Below are positions 7,982-15,731 of a stretch of 64,000 nucleotides of DNA, piece by piece (the first letter of the stretch is position 1; every line of letters begins with the position of its first letter). Source of the DNA: Bradyrhizobium betae (lineage in GTDB: Bacteria > Pseudomonadota > Alphaproteobacteria > Rhizobiales > Xanthobacteraceae). The stretch lies in NCBI RefSeq assembly GCF_004123905.1, contig NZ_MZXW01000022.1, forward strand, positions 186,001 to 250,000, in the 5' to 3' direction. Made by a program: the position numbers and the translations under genes. A model generated the notes under the pieces. It was not told the origin of the DNA. It made no database searches and saw nothing but the letters and a program-made list of their open reading frames with translations.

Positions 7982-8962
7982 TCAGGCAACGGACGCGATG
8001 GAGTTGCGGCGGCCAGCAAAAAGCTGCTCCGCTTCGGTCGCAATCCGTTCGACGATCTCGGCCGCCGGTGGAATATCATGGATCAGTCCGACCGCCTCGC
8101 CCGCGATCACGGCGGCGATATCGAAATTGCCGGCCGCCTTTGCGGCGGCATAGTCCGCCGCGACTGCGGCAACATTCTGCATCAGCTCGACCTCGCGGCC
8201 GATCCAGCGCCGGGCGTGATCGTTGACCAGACACCTTCCCGTGAACGGCGCCGGCCAGACATTGTTGCGCGAGAGATCGAAGATGATGCCGCGCAACGTG
8301 GAGCCGCTATTCGCCGCGCAGATGCGGCGCTTGGCTTCCTCTGCGCCGTCGGCCTCCTGGCTCGCATAGAAGCGCGTGCCGAGCAGCACGCCGCTCGCGC
8401 CCAGCATCATCATGGCGGCGAGCCCGCGTCCGTCGGCAATGCCGCCGGCCGAGACGACAGGCACACGGCCAGCGGCGAGATCGACGATCGCAGGCACGAG
8501 ATCGATGGTGCTGCGGGACGCACCGTGGCCACCCGCCTCCGTTCCCTGCGCAACAAGCACCTCGGCGCTGGCATTGAGCGCCTGCCGTGCCATCGCCTCG
8601 TCCTGCACCTGGCAGATCAGGCGCGCGCCGGCGGATTTGATTTTTGGTGCAAACGGCGCCGGATCGCCGAACGACAACATGATCGCAGATGGTTTTGCAG
8701 CGAGCGCGATATCGAGAAGCTCGGGCCGCTTGGCGAGGCTCCAGGTGATGAAACCGATCCCGAACGGCGCACGTAGTCCCGCGAGCTTCGCGGTTTCCTG
8801 CTCGAGCCACGCCCTCTCGCCATAGCCGCCGCCCAAAATGCCAAAGCCGCCGGCACGGCTCACGGCCGTCACCAACCGGCTGCCGGCGAGGACATCCATC
8901 GGTGCCAGCAGGATGGGATGCTTGATGTCCAGCAGCGTGGTCAGTGGCGTCGCGATCGGCAT
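7982..8962 (-). CDS. Nitronate monooxygenase family, copy 2
   Basis: A 326-residue paralogue of the downstream gene, with HPILLAPMDVLAGSRL at the N-terminus, AQGTEAGGHGASR and VVSAGGIADGRG, and GASGVLLGTRFYAS, all typical of the FMN-binding NMO/NPD fold. I chose ATG 8962 (MPIATPL) because GGAGGGGGCC lies directly in front of it; a further in-frame start exists at 8989. The gene is transcribed away from a LysR regulator 96 bases upstream, the usual arrangement for LysR control. Confidence 0.88.
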   Translation of the reverse strand: MPIATPLTTLLDIKHPILLAPMDVLAGSRLVTAVSRAGGFGILGGGYGERAWLEQETAKLAGLRAPFGIGFITWSLAKRPELLDIALAAKPSAIMLSFGDPAPFAPKIKSAGARLICQVQDEAMARQALNASAEVLVAQGTEAGGHGASRSTIDLVPAIVDLAAGRVPVVSAGGIADGRGLAAMMMLGASGVLLGTRFYASQEADGAEEAKRRICAANSGSTLRGIIFDLSRNNVWPAPFTGRCLVNDHARRWIGREVELMQNVAAVAADYAAAKAAGNFDIAAVIAGEAVGLIHDIPPAAEIVERIATEAEQLFAGRRNSIASVA

Positions 8963-9003
8963 GGCCCCCTCCGGTCTGGACAGGAACATTAGGCGCGACT
9001 AGC

Positions 9004-9020
9004 ATTCTCTAAAAATGAAT
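9004..9020. promoter_or_regulatory. Candidate LysR-type operator
   Basis: ATTC-N9-GAAT is a dyad with the T-N11-A core expected of LysR-family binding sites. It lies in the 96-base gap between the divergent nitronate monooxygenase and LysR genes, close to where either promoter would be. The sequence is AT-rich relative to the flanks. Assignment rests on dyad and position only. Confidence 0.4.
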
Positions 9021-9058
9021 TGTTGTGAACGCTGCCATCTCAAAAGCGAAACGACGCC

Positions 9059-9949
9059 ATGGAACTCAGCGATATCCAGACCTTCGCCGCCGTAGCCCGC
9101 ACCGGCGGCATCACCCGCGCCGCGGAAGAGCTGAACACCGTCCAATCCAACGTCACCCAGCGCGTGAAAGCGCTGGAGGCCGAGATCGGCACGCCGCTGT
9201 TCGAGCGGCACAGCCGCGGCATGACCCTGACCGCCGCCGGCAAGCGTCTCCTGCCCTATGCCCAGAAGATGGCGGCGCTGTCGCACGAAGCCGTGCTCGC
9301 CGCACGCGACGATGGCGAGCCGAAGGGACCGCTGGCGATCGGCTCGATGGAAACCACCGCGGCCGTGCGGCTGCCGCCGCTGCTCGCCGATTTCCATCGC
9401 CGCTTCCCCGCCGTGCGGCTGACGTTGCGCACCGCGACCACCGCCGACCTCGTCGCCGCCGTGCTCGATGGCGTCCTCGACGGAGCCTTTGTCGCGGCAC
9501 CGATCGAGCACGCCGATCTCGTGGCCATCAGCGCGTTTCGCGAAGAGCTGGTGCTGGTCAGCGCACGACGCTGGACGTCACTGAAGGAGCTGCGCGCCGG
9601 CACGCCGGAGTCGGGGCCGACCGCGCTGGTGTTCCGCACCGGCTGCACCTACCGCCAGCGGCTGGAGCAGATCTTTGTCGAGTTCGGCTGGCCGTCGGCG
9701 GCGCGCTGCGAGCTCGGCACGCTCGACGGCATGATCGGCTGCGTCGCCGCCGACATGGGCGTCGCGCTGCTGCCGCGCGCCGTGGTCGAGCGCAATACGA
9801 TGATTGGCAGCGTGTCGATCCACGCGTTGAACCCGGTTCACGCCCGCGTCGAGACACTTTTCATCCAGCGCCGCGCCCGACATCAATACAGCGCGCTCAG
9901 CGGTTTCATCTCCTGCCTGAAGACAGACGAGGACGTCATCGCGGCCTGA
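9059..9949 (+). CDS. LysR-family transcriptional regulator
   Basis: A 296-residue regulator with the N-terminal winged helix-turn-helix (MELSDIQTFAAVARTGGITR then AAEELNTVQSNVTQRVKALE and LFERHSRGM), followed by a periplasmic-binding-like effector domain from about residue 90 (GPLAIGSMETTAAVRLPPLL). It is divergent from the nitronate monooxygenase pair and most likely controls it. The effector may be the nitronate or nitro compound, but that is inference from position. The ATG at 9059 fits the family start. Confidence 0.92.
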   Translation: MELSDIQTFAAVARTGGITRAAEELNTVQSNVTQRVKALEAEIGTPLFERHSRGMTLTAAGKRLLPYAQKMAALSHEAVLAARDDGEPKGPLAIGSMETTAAVRLPPLLADFHRRFPAVRLTLRTATTADLVAAVLDGVLDGAFVAAPIEHADLVAISAFREELVLVSARRWTSLKELRAGTPESGPTALVFRTGCTYRQRLEQIFVEFGWPSAARCELGTLDGMIGCVAADMGVALLPRAVVERNTMIGSVSIHALNPVHARVETLFIQRRARHQYSALSGFISCLKTDEDVIAA

Positions 9950-10138
9950 TGCAAGGCAGCGTTCCACGCGACGAAATTCGTCACAATCCATCGCGTTTGA
10001 ATCAATCCGCGCTGCGTTCAGCCGTCGCAGCGCAGCACATCGAAAAGCTTTGAAGGCCGCGCTCCTTCTACGTTAGGATGTGCCACTGGCCAGCGCGAAA
10101 CCATAACGAAGCCAAAACAAACATCGGGAGGACTATCG

Positions 10139-11074
10139 ATGCGCAATACGCTCGTGTTGTGCTGCGTCGCCGTGTTGTCGGCGATCTCAGGAACTGCAAG
10201 CGCTCAGGACTGGACCAAATCGAAATGGGGACCGAACGACGAGATCGGCGCCGCCAACTACATGACGCCCGAGCTCGTGCTCAAGGCCGCGTCTCTGATA
10301 AAGACCGGCAAGACCTATGCCCTCGGCATTCCCGTCACGCCGCAGACGCCGGCCTATCCGCCGCGCGCGTTCAAGCTGACCATCGTGCAGCCGGGACAGG
10401 CCGGCAGCCCAGGCCTCGGTCCCAACAAGGCCACCTATAATGACGACATCCTGGACACATGGGTTGGCATCGGCAGCCAACTCGACGGTCTCGGACATCT
10501 CGGCGTCGAGCACGTCTATTACAACGGCAACAAGCTCGCCGACTTTGCCGATCCGAACGGGCTGAAGAAGCTCGGCATCGAGAAGGTGCCGCCGATCGTC
10601 ACCCGCGGCGTGCTGCTCGACATGGCGGCCTATTACAACACCGACATCGTCAAGGAAGGCACCGCCTTCAATGTCAAGGAGATCGACGAAGTCGCCAAGA
10701 AACAGGGCGTCGAGATCCGCCAGGGCGACGTCGTCATCTTCCACACCGGCTGGCTCAGCCTGATCGGCAAGGACGACAAGCGCTATTCGGCGGGCGAGCC
10801 CGGCCTCGGCGTCGAGGGCGCAAAATACCTGACCAGCAAGGGTGTCGTCGCGATCGGTGCCGACACCTGGGCGCTCGAAGTGCTGCCGTTCGAATCCCAG
10901 AACGTGTTCGAGGTGCACCAGATCCTGCTCGCGATGAACGGGACCTACATCCTCGAGAACATGGACACGGCCGCGCTTGCCAGGGACAAGGGCTATGAAT
11001 TCCTGTTCGTGCTGGGCCAGCCGCGCTGGACCGGCGGCGTGCAGGCCATGATCAATCCGATCGCGATCCGCTGA
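10139..11074 (+). CDS. Secreted cyclase-family (PF04199) hydrolase
   Basis: A 311-residue protein with a signal peptide (MRNTLVLCCVAVLSAISGTASA, cleaved near residue 22), so probably periplasmic. The mature part follows the cyclase/kynurenine-formamidase fold: WGPNDEIGAANYMTPELVLKA, then GSQLDGLGHLGVEH, which replaces the classical HxGTHxDxPxH metal motif with the S/T-Q-x-D-x-x-x-H form seen in one subgroup, and later VVIFHTGW and GADTWALEVLP. It probably hydrolyses a cyclic amide or ester. AGGA lies before the ATG at 10139. No partner gene is obvious. Confidence 0.8.
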   Translation: MRNTLVLCCVAVLSAISGTASAQDWTKSKWGPNDEIGAANYMTPELVLKAASLIKTGKTYALGIPVTPQTPAYPPRAFKLTIVQPGQAGSPGLGPNKATYNDDILDTWVGIGSQLDGLGHLGVEHVYYNGNKLADFADPNGLKKLGIEKVPPIVTRGVLLDMAAYYNTDIVKEGTAFNVKEIDEVAKKQGVEIRQGDVVIFHTGWLSLIGKDDKRYSAGEPGLGVEGAKYLTSKGVVAIGADTWALEVLPFESQNVFEVHQILLAMNGTYILENMDTAALARDKGYEFLFVLGQPRWTGGVQAMINPIAIR

Positions 11075-11126
11075 TCCGAAACCCGGGCGAGGATCAGCCT
11101 GCCGCCCGGCAGGCCCCTCGCCCGAA

Positions 11127-11345
11127 CTATCTCTGCGGCCTGAGACGCCAGCGCCGCAGCGCAACCAGGGCCCAGATCGCCTCGACGAGGCCAAATGGCC
11201 AGGCGCCTTGCAGGAAGCCGTAGGCCGAGCCAAGTGCGCAGGAGATGGCGAACAGCAGCACGAACCAGTGGCTGCGATCTTCCATCGCATAGCAGACCAG
11301 CATCGCGGTGACGGCAAACAGACCGAATAGCGTCAGTGCATCCAT
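11127..11345 (-). CDS. Small membrane protein, two predicted TM helices
   Basis: A 72-residue hydrophobic protein: TM1 about 4-22 (LTLFGLFAVTAMLVCYAME), TM2 about 28-48 (FVLLFAISCALGSAYGFLQG) and a third weaker hydrophobic stretch (WPFGLVEAIWALVALRRW), ending in a basic tail RRWRLRPQR. This looks like the small inner-membrane proteins of unknown function common in Bradyrhizobium. It is convergent with the cyclase gene and divergent from ruvX, 46 bases away. Function unknown. Confidence 0.75.
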   Translation of the reverse strand: MDALTLFGLFAVTAMLVCYAMEDRSHWFVLLFAISCALGSAYGFLQGAWPFGLVEAIWALVALRRWRLRPQR

Positions 11346-11391
11346 GTTCCGGGTTCACTCCGCAGCGCGACGCGTGATATGCGCTAAATCC

Positions 11392-11889
11392 ATGCCGGCT
11401 CTTATCCTGCCACTGATCGATGCTGCAACCCACTGGCCCGAACGCGGCGGGCTGGTCGGGCTTGATTTGGGCACCAAGACCATCGGCGTTGCCGTGTCCA
11501 ATCCGGACCGGCGGCTTGCGACCGGCGTCGAGACCATCCAGCGCAAGGCGTTCAAGCAGGACGCCGCCCGGCTGCTGGCGATCGCCGCCGAGCGCAAGGC
11601 GGTCGGCTTCGTGCTCGGGCTGCCCATCAACATGGACGGCAGCGAGGGCCCGCGCGCGCAGTCCACCCGGGCGTTTGCCCGCAATCTCGCCGGCCTGACC
11701 ACGCTCCCGATCGGCCTCTGGGACGAGCGCCTCTCGACCGCGGCCGTCGAGCGCGAGCTGATCGGCATGGATGTCAGCCGTGCCAAGCGGGCCGAGGTGA
11801 TCGACGAGCACGCCGCGATCTTCATCCTGCAAGGCGCGCTCGATCGCCTTGCCAATTTGCGCGCTAGCCCAGGGCTGGCTGATCCATGA
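11392..11889 (+). CDS. ruvX: YqgF/RuvX: pre-16S rRNA nuclease / Holliday junction resolvase-like
   Basis: A 165-residue RNase H-fold protein with the YqgF signatures: GLDLGTKTIGVAVSNPD (catalytic Asp), VGFVLGLPINMDGSEGPRAQ, LWDERLST and the terminal Asp motif EVIDEHAAIFILQGAL. In E. coli the family processes the 16S rRNA 5' end. The ATG at 11392 (MPALILPLIDAA) is preferred to an in-frame extension that overlaps the divergent membrane-protein gene. Its stop overlaps the next gene by 4 bases. Confidence 0.93.
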   Translation: MPALILPLIDAATHWPERGGLVGLDLGTKTIGVAVSNPDRRLATGVETIQRKAFKQDAARLLAIAAERKAVGFVLGLPINMDGSEGPRAQSTRAFARNLAGLTTLPIGLWDERLSTAAVERELIGMDVSRAKRAEVIDEHAAIFILQGALDRLANLRASPGLADP

Positions 11890-12809
11890 TTGTGGTGATC
11901 GCGGCACTGGTGCCGGTCTTCATCCTGATCGTGCTCGGCGTCGTGCTCCGGCACAGCCTGATGCGGCTGGACACGCAATGGCACGGGTTGGAGCGGCTGA
12001 CCTATTTCGTGCTGTTCCCGATGCTCCTGATCCAGACGCTGGTGAAGGCGGACCTCACAAAGGTGCCGGTCGCCGGCGTCGGCGGCGCGCTGCTGCTGTC
12101 GGCACTCGCGATGTCGCTGCTGTGCCTTGCGCTTCGGCCGGCCCTGTCGCGGCTCGACATCGACGGCCCCGCCTTCACCTCGATCTTCCAGGGCGCGACG
12201 CGCTGGCAGACCTATGTCGCGCTGTCGGTCTCCGCCAATCTGTATGGCGATGTCGGTCTGGCGCTGGCGTCGGTGGCTATGGTTGCGATCATTCCGCTGG
12301 TCAACGTGTTCAGCGTCGCCGTGCTCGCGCATTATGCGTCGCCGGAAAAGCAGTCCGCGCGCGCGATCGTCATGACGGTGATCCGTAATCCCCTGATCTG
12401 GGCTTGCGTGATCGGGCTCGCTATCAACCTGCTGCACCTGCCATTGCCGAAAATCTGGCATGAGGTGGCGGACGCACTCAGCCGTTCCTCGCTCGCCATC
12501 GGCCTGCTCGTCACCGGCGCCGGCCTCCAGCTCAAGGGGCTGCTGCGCCCCAGCGTGAGCGCTGGCCTTGGCGTCACCTTCAAGCTGGTGCTGATGCCCG
12601 TGCTCGCGCTGGTGCTCGCCGCCTGGTTCGGCCTCTCAGGCGACAGCCTCGCGATCGTCGCGATCTGCGCGGCGGTGCCCACCTCGCCAAGCGCCTATGT
12701 GCTGGCCCGCCAGATGGGCGGCGACGCGCCGCTGCTGGCGCAGATCATCACGCTCCAGACAATTTTGGCCGCGATCACAATGCCGATCGCGATCGCGCTG
12801 GTGGCGTAG
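11886..12809 (+). CDS. AEC-family transporter (auxin efflux carrier type)
   Basis: A 307-residue integral membrane protein with about ten hydrophobic segments. The start MIVVIAALVPVFILIVLGVV, an FPMLLIQTL segment, a central cytoplasmic break around residues 150-165 and the C-terminal motif CAAVPTSPSAYVLARQMGGD are characteristic of AEC permeases, which move malonate, malate or related organic acids. It overlaps ruvX by four bases and is likely co-translated. Substrate unknown. Confidence 0.88.
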   Translation: MIVVIAALVPVFILIVLGVVLRHSLMRLDTQWHGLERLTYFVLFPMLLIQTLVKADLTKVPVAGVGGALLLSALAMSLLCLALRPALSRLDIDGPAFTSIFQGATRWQTYVALSVSANLYGDVGLALASVAMVAIIPLVNVFSVAVLAHYASPEKQSARAIVMTVIRNPLIWACVIGLAINLLHLPLPKIWHEVADALSRSSLAIGLLVTGAGLQLKGLLRPSVSAGLGVTFKLVLMPVLALVLAAWFGLSGDSLAIVAICAAVPTSPSAYVLARQMGGDAPLLAQIITLQTILAAITMPIAIALVA

Positions 12810-12840
12810 ACCGCGTCATTGTGGGCACTTCTCTCACCTC

Positions 12841-12957
12841 GTCATTGCGAGGAGCTCGCGACAAAATTGCGGAGCAATTTTGCGCTGATGCGACGAAGCA
12901 ATCCAGGTAGTCTCCGAGGAGACAGTCTGGATTGCTTCGCTTCGCTCGCAATGACGG
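12841..12957. repeat. Inverted repeat 'GTCATTGCGAG...CTCGCAATGAC', copy A with insert
   Basis: Outer arms GTCATTGCGAG and CTCGCAATGAC plus inner arms GAAGCAATCCAG and CTGGATTGCTTC make a long imperfect hairpin. Compared with the ~80-base copies elsewhere in the window, this copy carries an extra piece (about 12855-12885) containing its own small palindrome AAAATTGC-GGAG-CAATTTT. It lies between convergent genes and could stabilise both transcripts. Confidence 0.85.
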
Positions 12958-12978
12958 AGTGTGGGGGGAACTGCCGGG

Positions 12979-13749
12979 CTAGCTCCCCAGCCACATCGTC
13001 AGCACCACCGCGGTCATGTTGTTCAGCGCATGCAGCACGATCGTCAGCCAGAGCGAGTTGGCGCGATGGCGCATGTAGCCGAACCACACGCCGATGGTGA
13101 AGACCTCTGCGAGGAAGTAGGCGTCATACTGCAAATGCACGACGGTCCACACCAGCGACGACAGGATGATCGCGCCGGGCACGCGCAGGAAGCTTGCCGA
13201 CCAGCCGCGAAAAAGAAAGCCTCGCGCCAAAACCTCTTCCGACATCGGCGCAGCCACGCTGAAGGCGAACAACAGCATCAGTGCGGCGCCCTTGTCGCGG
13301 CCCGATTTCAACAGATCCGTCATGAATCCCGGCGTCGCCTCGCGGCCGAGGCTGCGCGATATCGTCTCCCACGCCAGCACCAGCAGGATCAGCCCGACCG
13401 CGCCGAACAGCAGTTGCTTCCAGGACGGCCAATGCAGCGCGAGATAATCGACGAAGGAGGCCTTCTTGATGCGGATGGCAAGCCACACCGCCGCCAGCGT
13501 CGATGGCAGGCCCATGGTCACCGACAGCGCGAGCGCCGCGGGTTCGCGACCGACGTCCTGCATCGATGCAAGGCTCATGGGAGCGCCGTGGCTCCAGACC
13601 AGATAGACGATGGCACCGATCTGCCCCACGAACATTGCCGCGAAAATGACGACGCCCCACAGCGCCGTGCCCCAGAACATCCAGACGCGCGGCGCATGCT
13701 CCGCCGGCATCACGGTCAGTGGCGGGTGTTCAGGATTGAGGGAGTCCAT
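12979..13749 (-). CDS. CPBP-family intramembrane metalloprotease
   Basis: A 256-residue membrane protein of the CAAX-protease/bacteriocin-processing (Abi) family. The catalytic motif EEVLARGFLFRG sits mid-protein, followed by a second conserved region HLQYDAYF and the C-terminal N-containing helix SLWLTIVLHALNNMTAVV. At least six hydrophobic segments are visible. I took ATG 13749 (MDSLNPEHPP); upstream there is only a TTG-initiated extension. Targets are unknown; related proteins process membrane proteins or confer peptide immunity. Confidence 0.85.
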   Translation of the reverse strand: MDSLNPEHPPLTVMPAEHAPRVWMFWGTALWGVVIFAAMFVGQIGAIVYLVWSHGAPMSLASMQDVGREPAALALSVTMGLPSTLAAVWLAIRIKKASFVDYLALHWPSWKQLLFGAVGLILLVLAWETISRSLGREATPGFMTDLLKSGRDKGAALMLLFAFSVAAPMSEEVLARGFLFRGWSASFLRVPGAIILSSLVWTVVHLQYDAYFLAEVFTIGVWFGYMRHRANSLWLTIVLHALNNMTAVVLTMWLGS

Positions 13750-13787
13750 CAAGTGGCTTTCGTTAGGTGCGGCAGACCATCGGGCGC

Positions 13788-14549
13788 TCAATGCCGCGGC
13801 TGAATCGGGAAATCATAGGCCGCTCCGCCCGCCCCCGGCAGCGAAAAATGCCACCACTCCTTCGAATAGTTCACAAAGCCTTGCCTCGCCATCGCAGCCA
13901 CCAGCCGCTTGCGCCAGGCGCGCTGATCCGGATTGATCGACGGTGCGGCGGTATGGCCCTTCACATCGGTGCAGTCATAGCCGGTGCCCATGTCGACGCT
14001 GCCTTCCGGTAGCCGCGCTTCCGCCGCCGCCGTGCAGTCCGCGTACATTTTTGACGGATCGATTTTGGTGGAAATGTCAGCCTTGAGATCAACCAGAGTG
14101 AGATCGAGCGCCGCCCCCGTGGAATGCTGCGAGCGGCTCGCGATGTAGCCGAGGCGGAACAGCTCGGTCTTCGGGATCGTCGGGTTGTAGCGCCGCTCGG
14201 CCGCCGTCTCGCGGCCGTTCTGCGACCATCTCACCATGTCGACCGAAGCCCGCGCCGGCCGGTAGCAGTCCAACATCTTGAGCGAGAGATTTTGCGCCGC
14301 GAGTTCCTGCTGAACCACCTTCAGCCGCAGCCCCACCTCCCGCTTCACCACGCATTCGCCGGCGTTGTAGCCGGCGAGCGGGCGGCCGACGAAATTGTTC
14401 GAGGTGGCGTAGCGGATGTCCTGGATGATCGTGGGATCGATATCGCGCAAATAGACGAAGCCGCCGGGGAGCGATTGGGCGTGAGCGGCGCTGATCGTCA
14501 TTGCAGCCAAGAGCACTATCAGGATTATTTTCAACGGATGCTCCCACAT
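13788..14549 (-). CDS. D-alanyl-D-alanine dipeptidase (VanX/DdpX-like), exported
   Basis: A 253-residue M15-type zinc peptidase with an N-terminal signal peptide (MWEHPLKIILIVLLAAMTIS...AHAQ). The domain shows the VanX motifs DCYRPARA, SQHSTGAALDLTL (Zn-binding His and Asp) and KEWWHFSLPG (catalytic Glu and Zn-binding His). It would cleave D-Ala-D-Ala in the periplasm for peptidoglycan recycling; nothing nearby suggests vancomycin resistance. An in-frame extension upstream runs into a repeat element, so ATG 14549 is preferred. Confidence 0.88.
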   Translation of the reverse strand: MWEHPLKIILIVLLAAMTISAAHAQSLPGGFVYLRDIDPTIIQDIRYATSNNFVGRPLAGYNAGECVVKREVGLRLKVVQQELAAQNLSLKMLDCYRPARASVDMVRWSQNGRETAAERRYNPTIPKTELFRLGYIASRSQHSTGAALDLTLVDLKADISTKIDPSKMYADCTAAAEARLPEGSVDMGTGYDCTDVKGHTAAPSINPDQRAWRKRLVAAMARQGFVNYSKEWWHFSLPGAGGAAYDFPIQPRH

Positions 14550-14680
14550 CGTCATGGCCGGGCTTGTCCCGGCCATCCACGTCCTTTTGCCTCAAATGCG
14601 ATAGAAGATCGTGAATGCCCGGGACATAGGCAAGCGGAAGCGATGCCGTCCTTCAGACGGCTATGCCCGGGCATGACGGA
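14550..14680. repeat. Palindromic repeat 'ATGGCCGGGC...GCCCGGGCATGAC'
   Basis: Contains GGCCGGG-CTTGT-CCCGGCC at 14556-14575 and, further right, TGCCCGGGACATAGGC facing CTATGCCCGGGCA. This is the nested-hairpin style of intergenic repeat common in Bradyrhizobium. It separates the divergent dipeptidase and pyrB genes and abuts the dipeptidase start. Confidence 0.7.
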
Positions 14681-14783
14681 GAGGCCCCGCCGCAGCGGCA
14701 GGCCCGACAGATCAGGGGATAACTCCCCGCCCCGGCATTGGCCCTTGCCCCCCCAGCCGTCCGCGCCTATAGCTCTCGCTTTA

Positions 14784-15731
14784 ATGACATCGAAATCGAC
14801 CTTCGTCCTCGGCCACCGGCATTTGCTGGGCATCGAGGGCCTTTCCGCGGCCGACATCACCGGCCTCCTCGACCTGTCCGAAGAATATGTCGAGCTCAAC
14901 CGCCAGGTTGACAAGAAGCGCACCGTCCTGCGTGGACGGACGCAAATAAACCTCTTCTTCGAGGCCTCCACCCGGACCCAGTCCTCGTTCGAGCTCGCGG
15001 GAAAACGCCTCGGCGCCGACGTCATGAACATGTCGGTCGCCTCCTCGTCCATCAAGAAGGGCGAGACGCTGATCGACACCGCGATGACGCTCAACGCCAT
15101 GCACCCGGACATCCTGGTGATGCGCCATCACGCCTCCGGCGCGGTGGAACTACTGGCCCGCAAGGTTGACGGTTCCGTGATCAATGCCGGCGACGGCGCG
15201 CATGAGCATCCCACGCAAGCGCTGCTCGACGCGCTGACCATCCGCCGCAACAAGGGCCGCATCGAGGGGCTCGTGATTGCGATCTGCGGCGACGTCCTGC
15301 ATTCGCGCGTGGCGCGCTCCAACATCATCCTGCTCAACACCATGGGCGCCCGCGTCCGCGTGGTCGGCCCCACCACATTGTTGCCGCCCGGCATCGAAAG
15401 GATGGGTGTCGAGGTCGCGCGCGACATGCGCGAGGGCCTCGAAGGCGCCGACATCGTCATGATGCTGCGGCTCCAGCGCGAGCGCATGAACGGCTCTTTC
15501 GTGCCATCGACTTCCGAATATTTCAATTATTTCGGCTTGGACCAGAAGAAGCTCGCTTACGCCAAACCGGACGCTCTCGTCATGCATCCGGGCCCCATGA
15601 ACCGTGGCGTCGAGATCGACACTGCGGTCGCCGATGGCGCGCAGTCGCTGATCCGGGAACAGGTCGAGATGGGCGTCGCCGTTCGCATGGCGGTGCTGGA
15701 AGCGCTCGCCCGTAACCTGCCGAACGCGTGA
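14784..15731 (+). CDS. pyrB: Aspartate carbamoyltransferase catalytic subunit
   Basis: Catalyses carbamoyl phosphate + aspartate to carbamoyl aspartate, the committed step of pyrimidine synthesis. The 315 residues carry STRT (62-65) in FFEASTRTQSSFE for carbamoyl phosphate, HPTQALLD (142-149), the aspartate-loop region and HPGPMNRGVEI near the C-terminus. ATG 14784 (MTSKSTFVLGHRH) gives the usual length. The stop overlaps the start of the dihydroorotase-like gene (TGATG), so the two subunits should be made in step. No pyrI gene is adjacent. Confidence 0.97.
   Translation: MTSKSTFVLGHRHLLGIEGLSAADITGLLDLSEEYVELNRQVDKKRTVLRGRTQINLFFEASTRTQSSFELAGKRLGADVMNMSVASSSIKKGETLIDTAMTLNAMHPDILVMRHHASGAVELLARKVDGSVINAGDGAHEHPTQALLDALTIRRNKGRIEGLVIAICGDVLHSRVARSNIILLNTMGARVRVVGPTTLLPPGIERMGVEVARDMREGLEGADIVMMLRLQRERMNGSFVPSTSEYFNYFGLDQKKLAYAKPDALVMHPGPMNRGVEIDTAVADGAQSLIREQVEMGVAVRMAVLEALARNLPNA

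Noticed and set aside
12841..12957. CRISPR-like or prophage repeat
   Set aside because: The repeats are single dispersed inverted elements with no regular spacers; no cas or phage genes are present in the window.
13788..14549. Vancomycin-resistance vanX
   Set aside because: The enzyme is a signal-peptide-bearing periplasmic dipeptidase without vanH/vanA neighbours in a Gram-negative context; peptidoglycan recycling is more likely.
14124..14783. Long N-terminal extension in frame with pyrB
   Set aside because: It runs through the divergent dipeptidase gene and an intergenic repeat, and PyrB proteins begin at the ATG at 14784.
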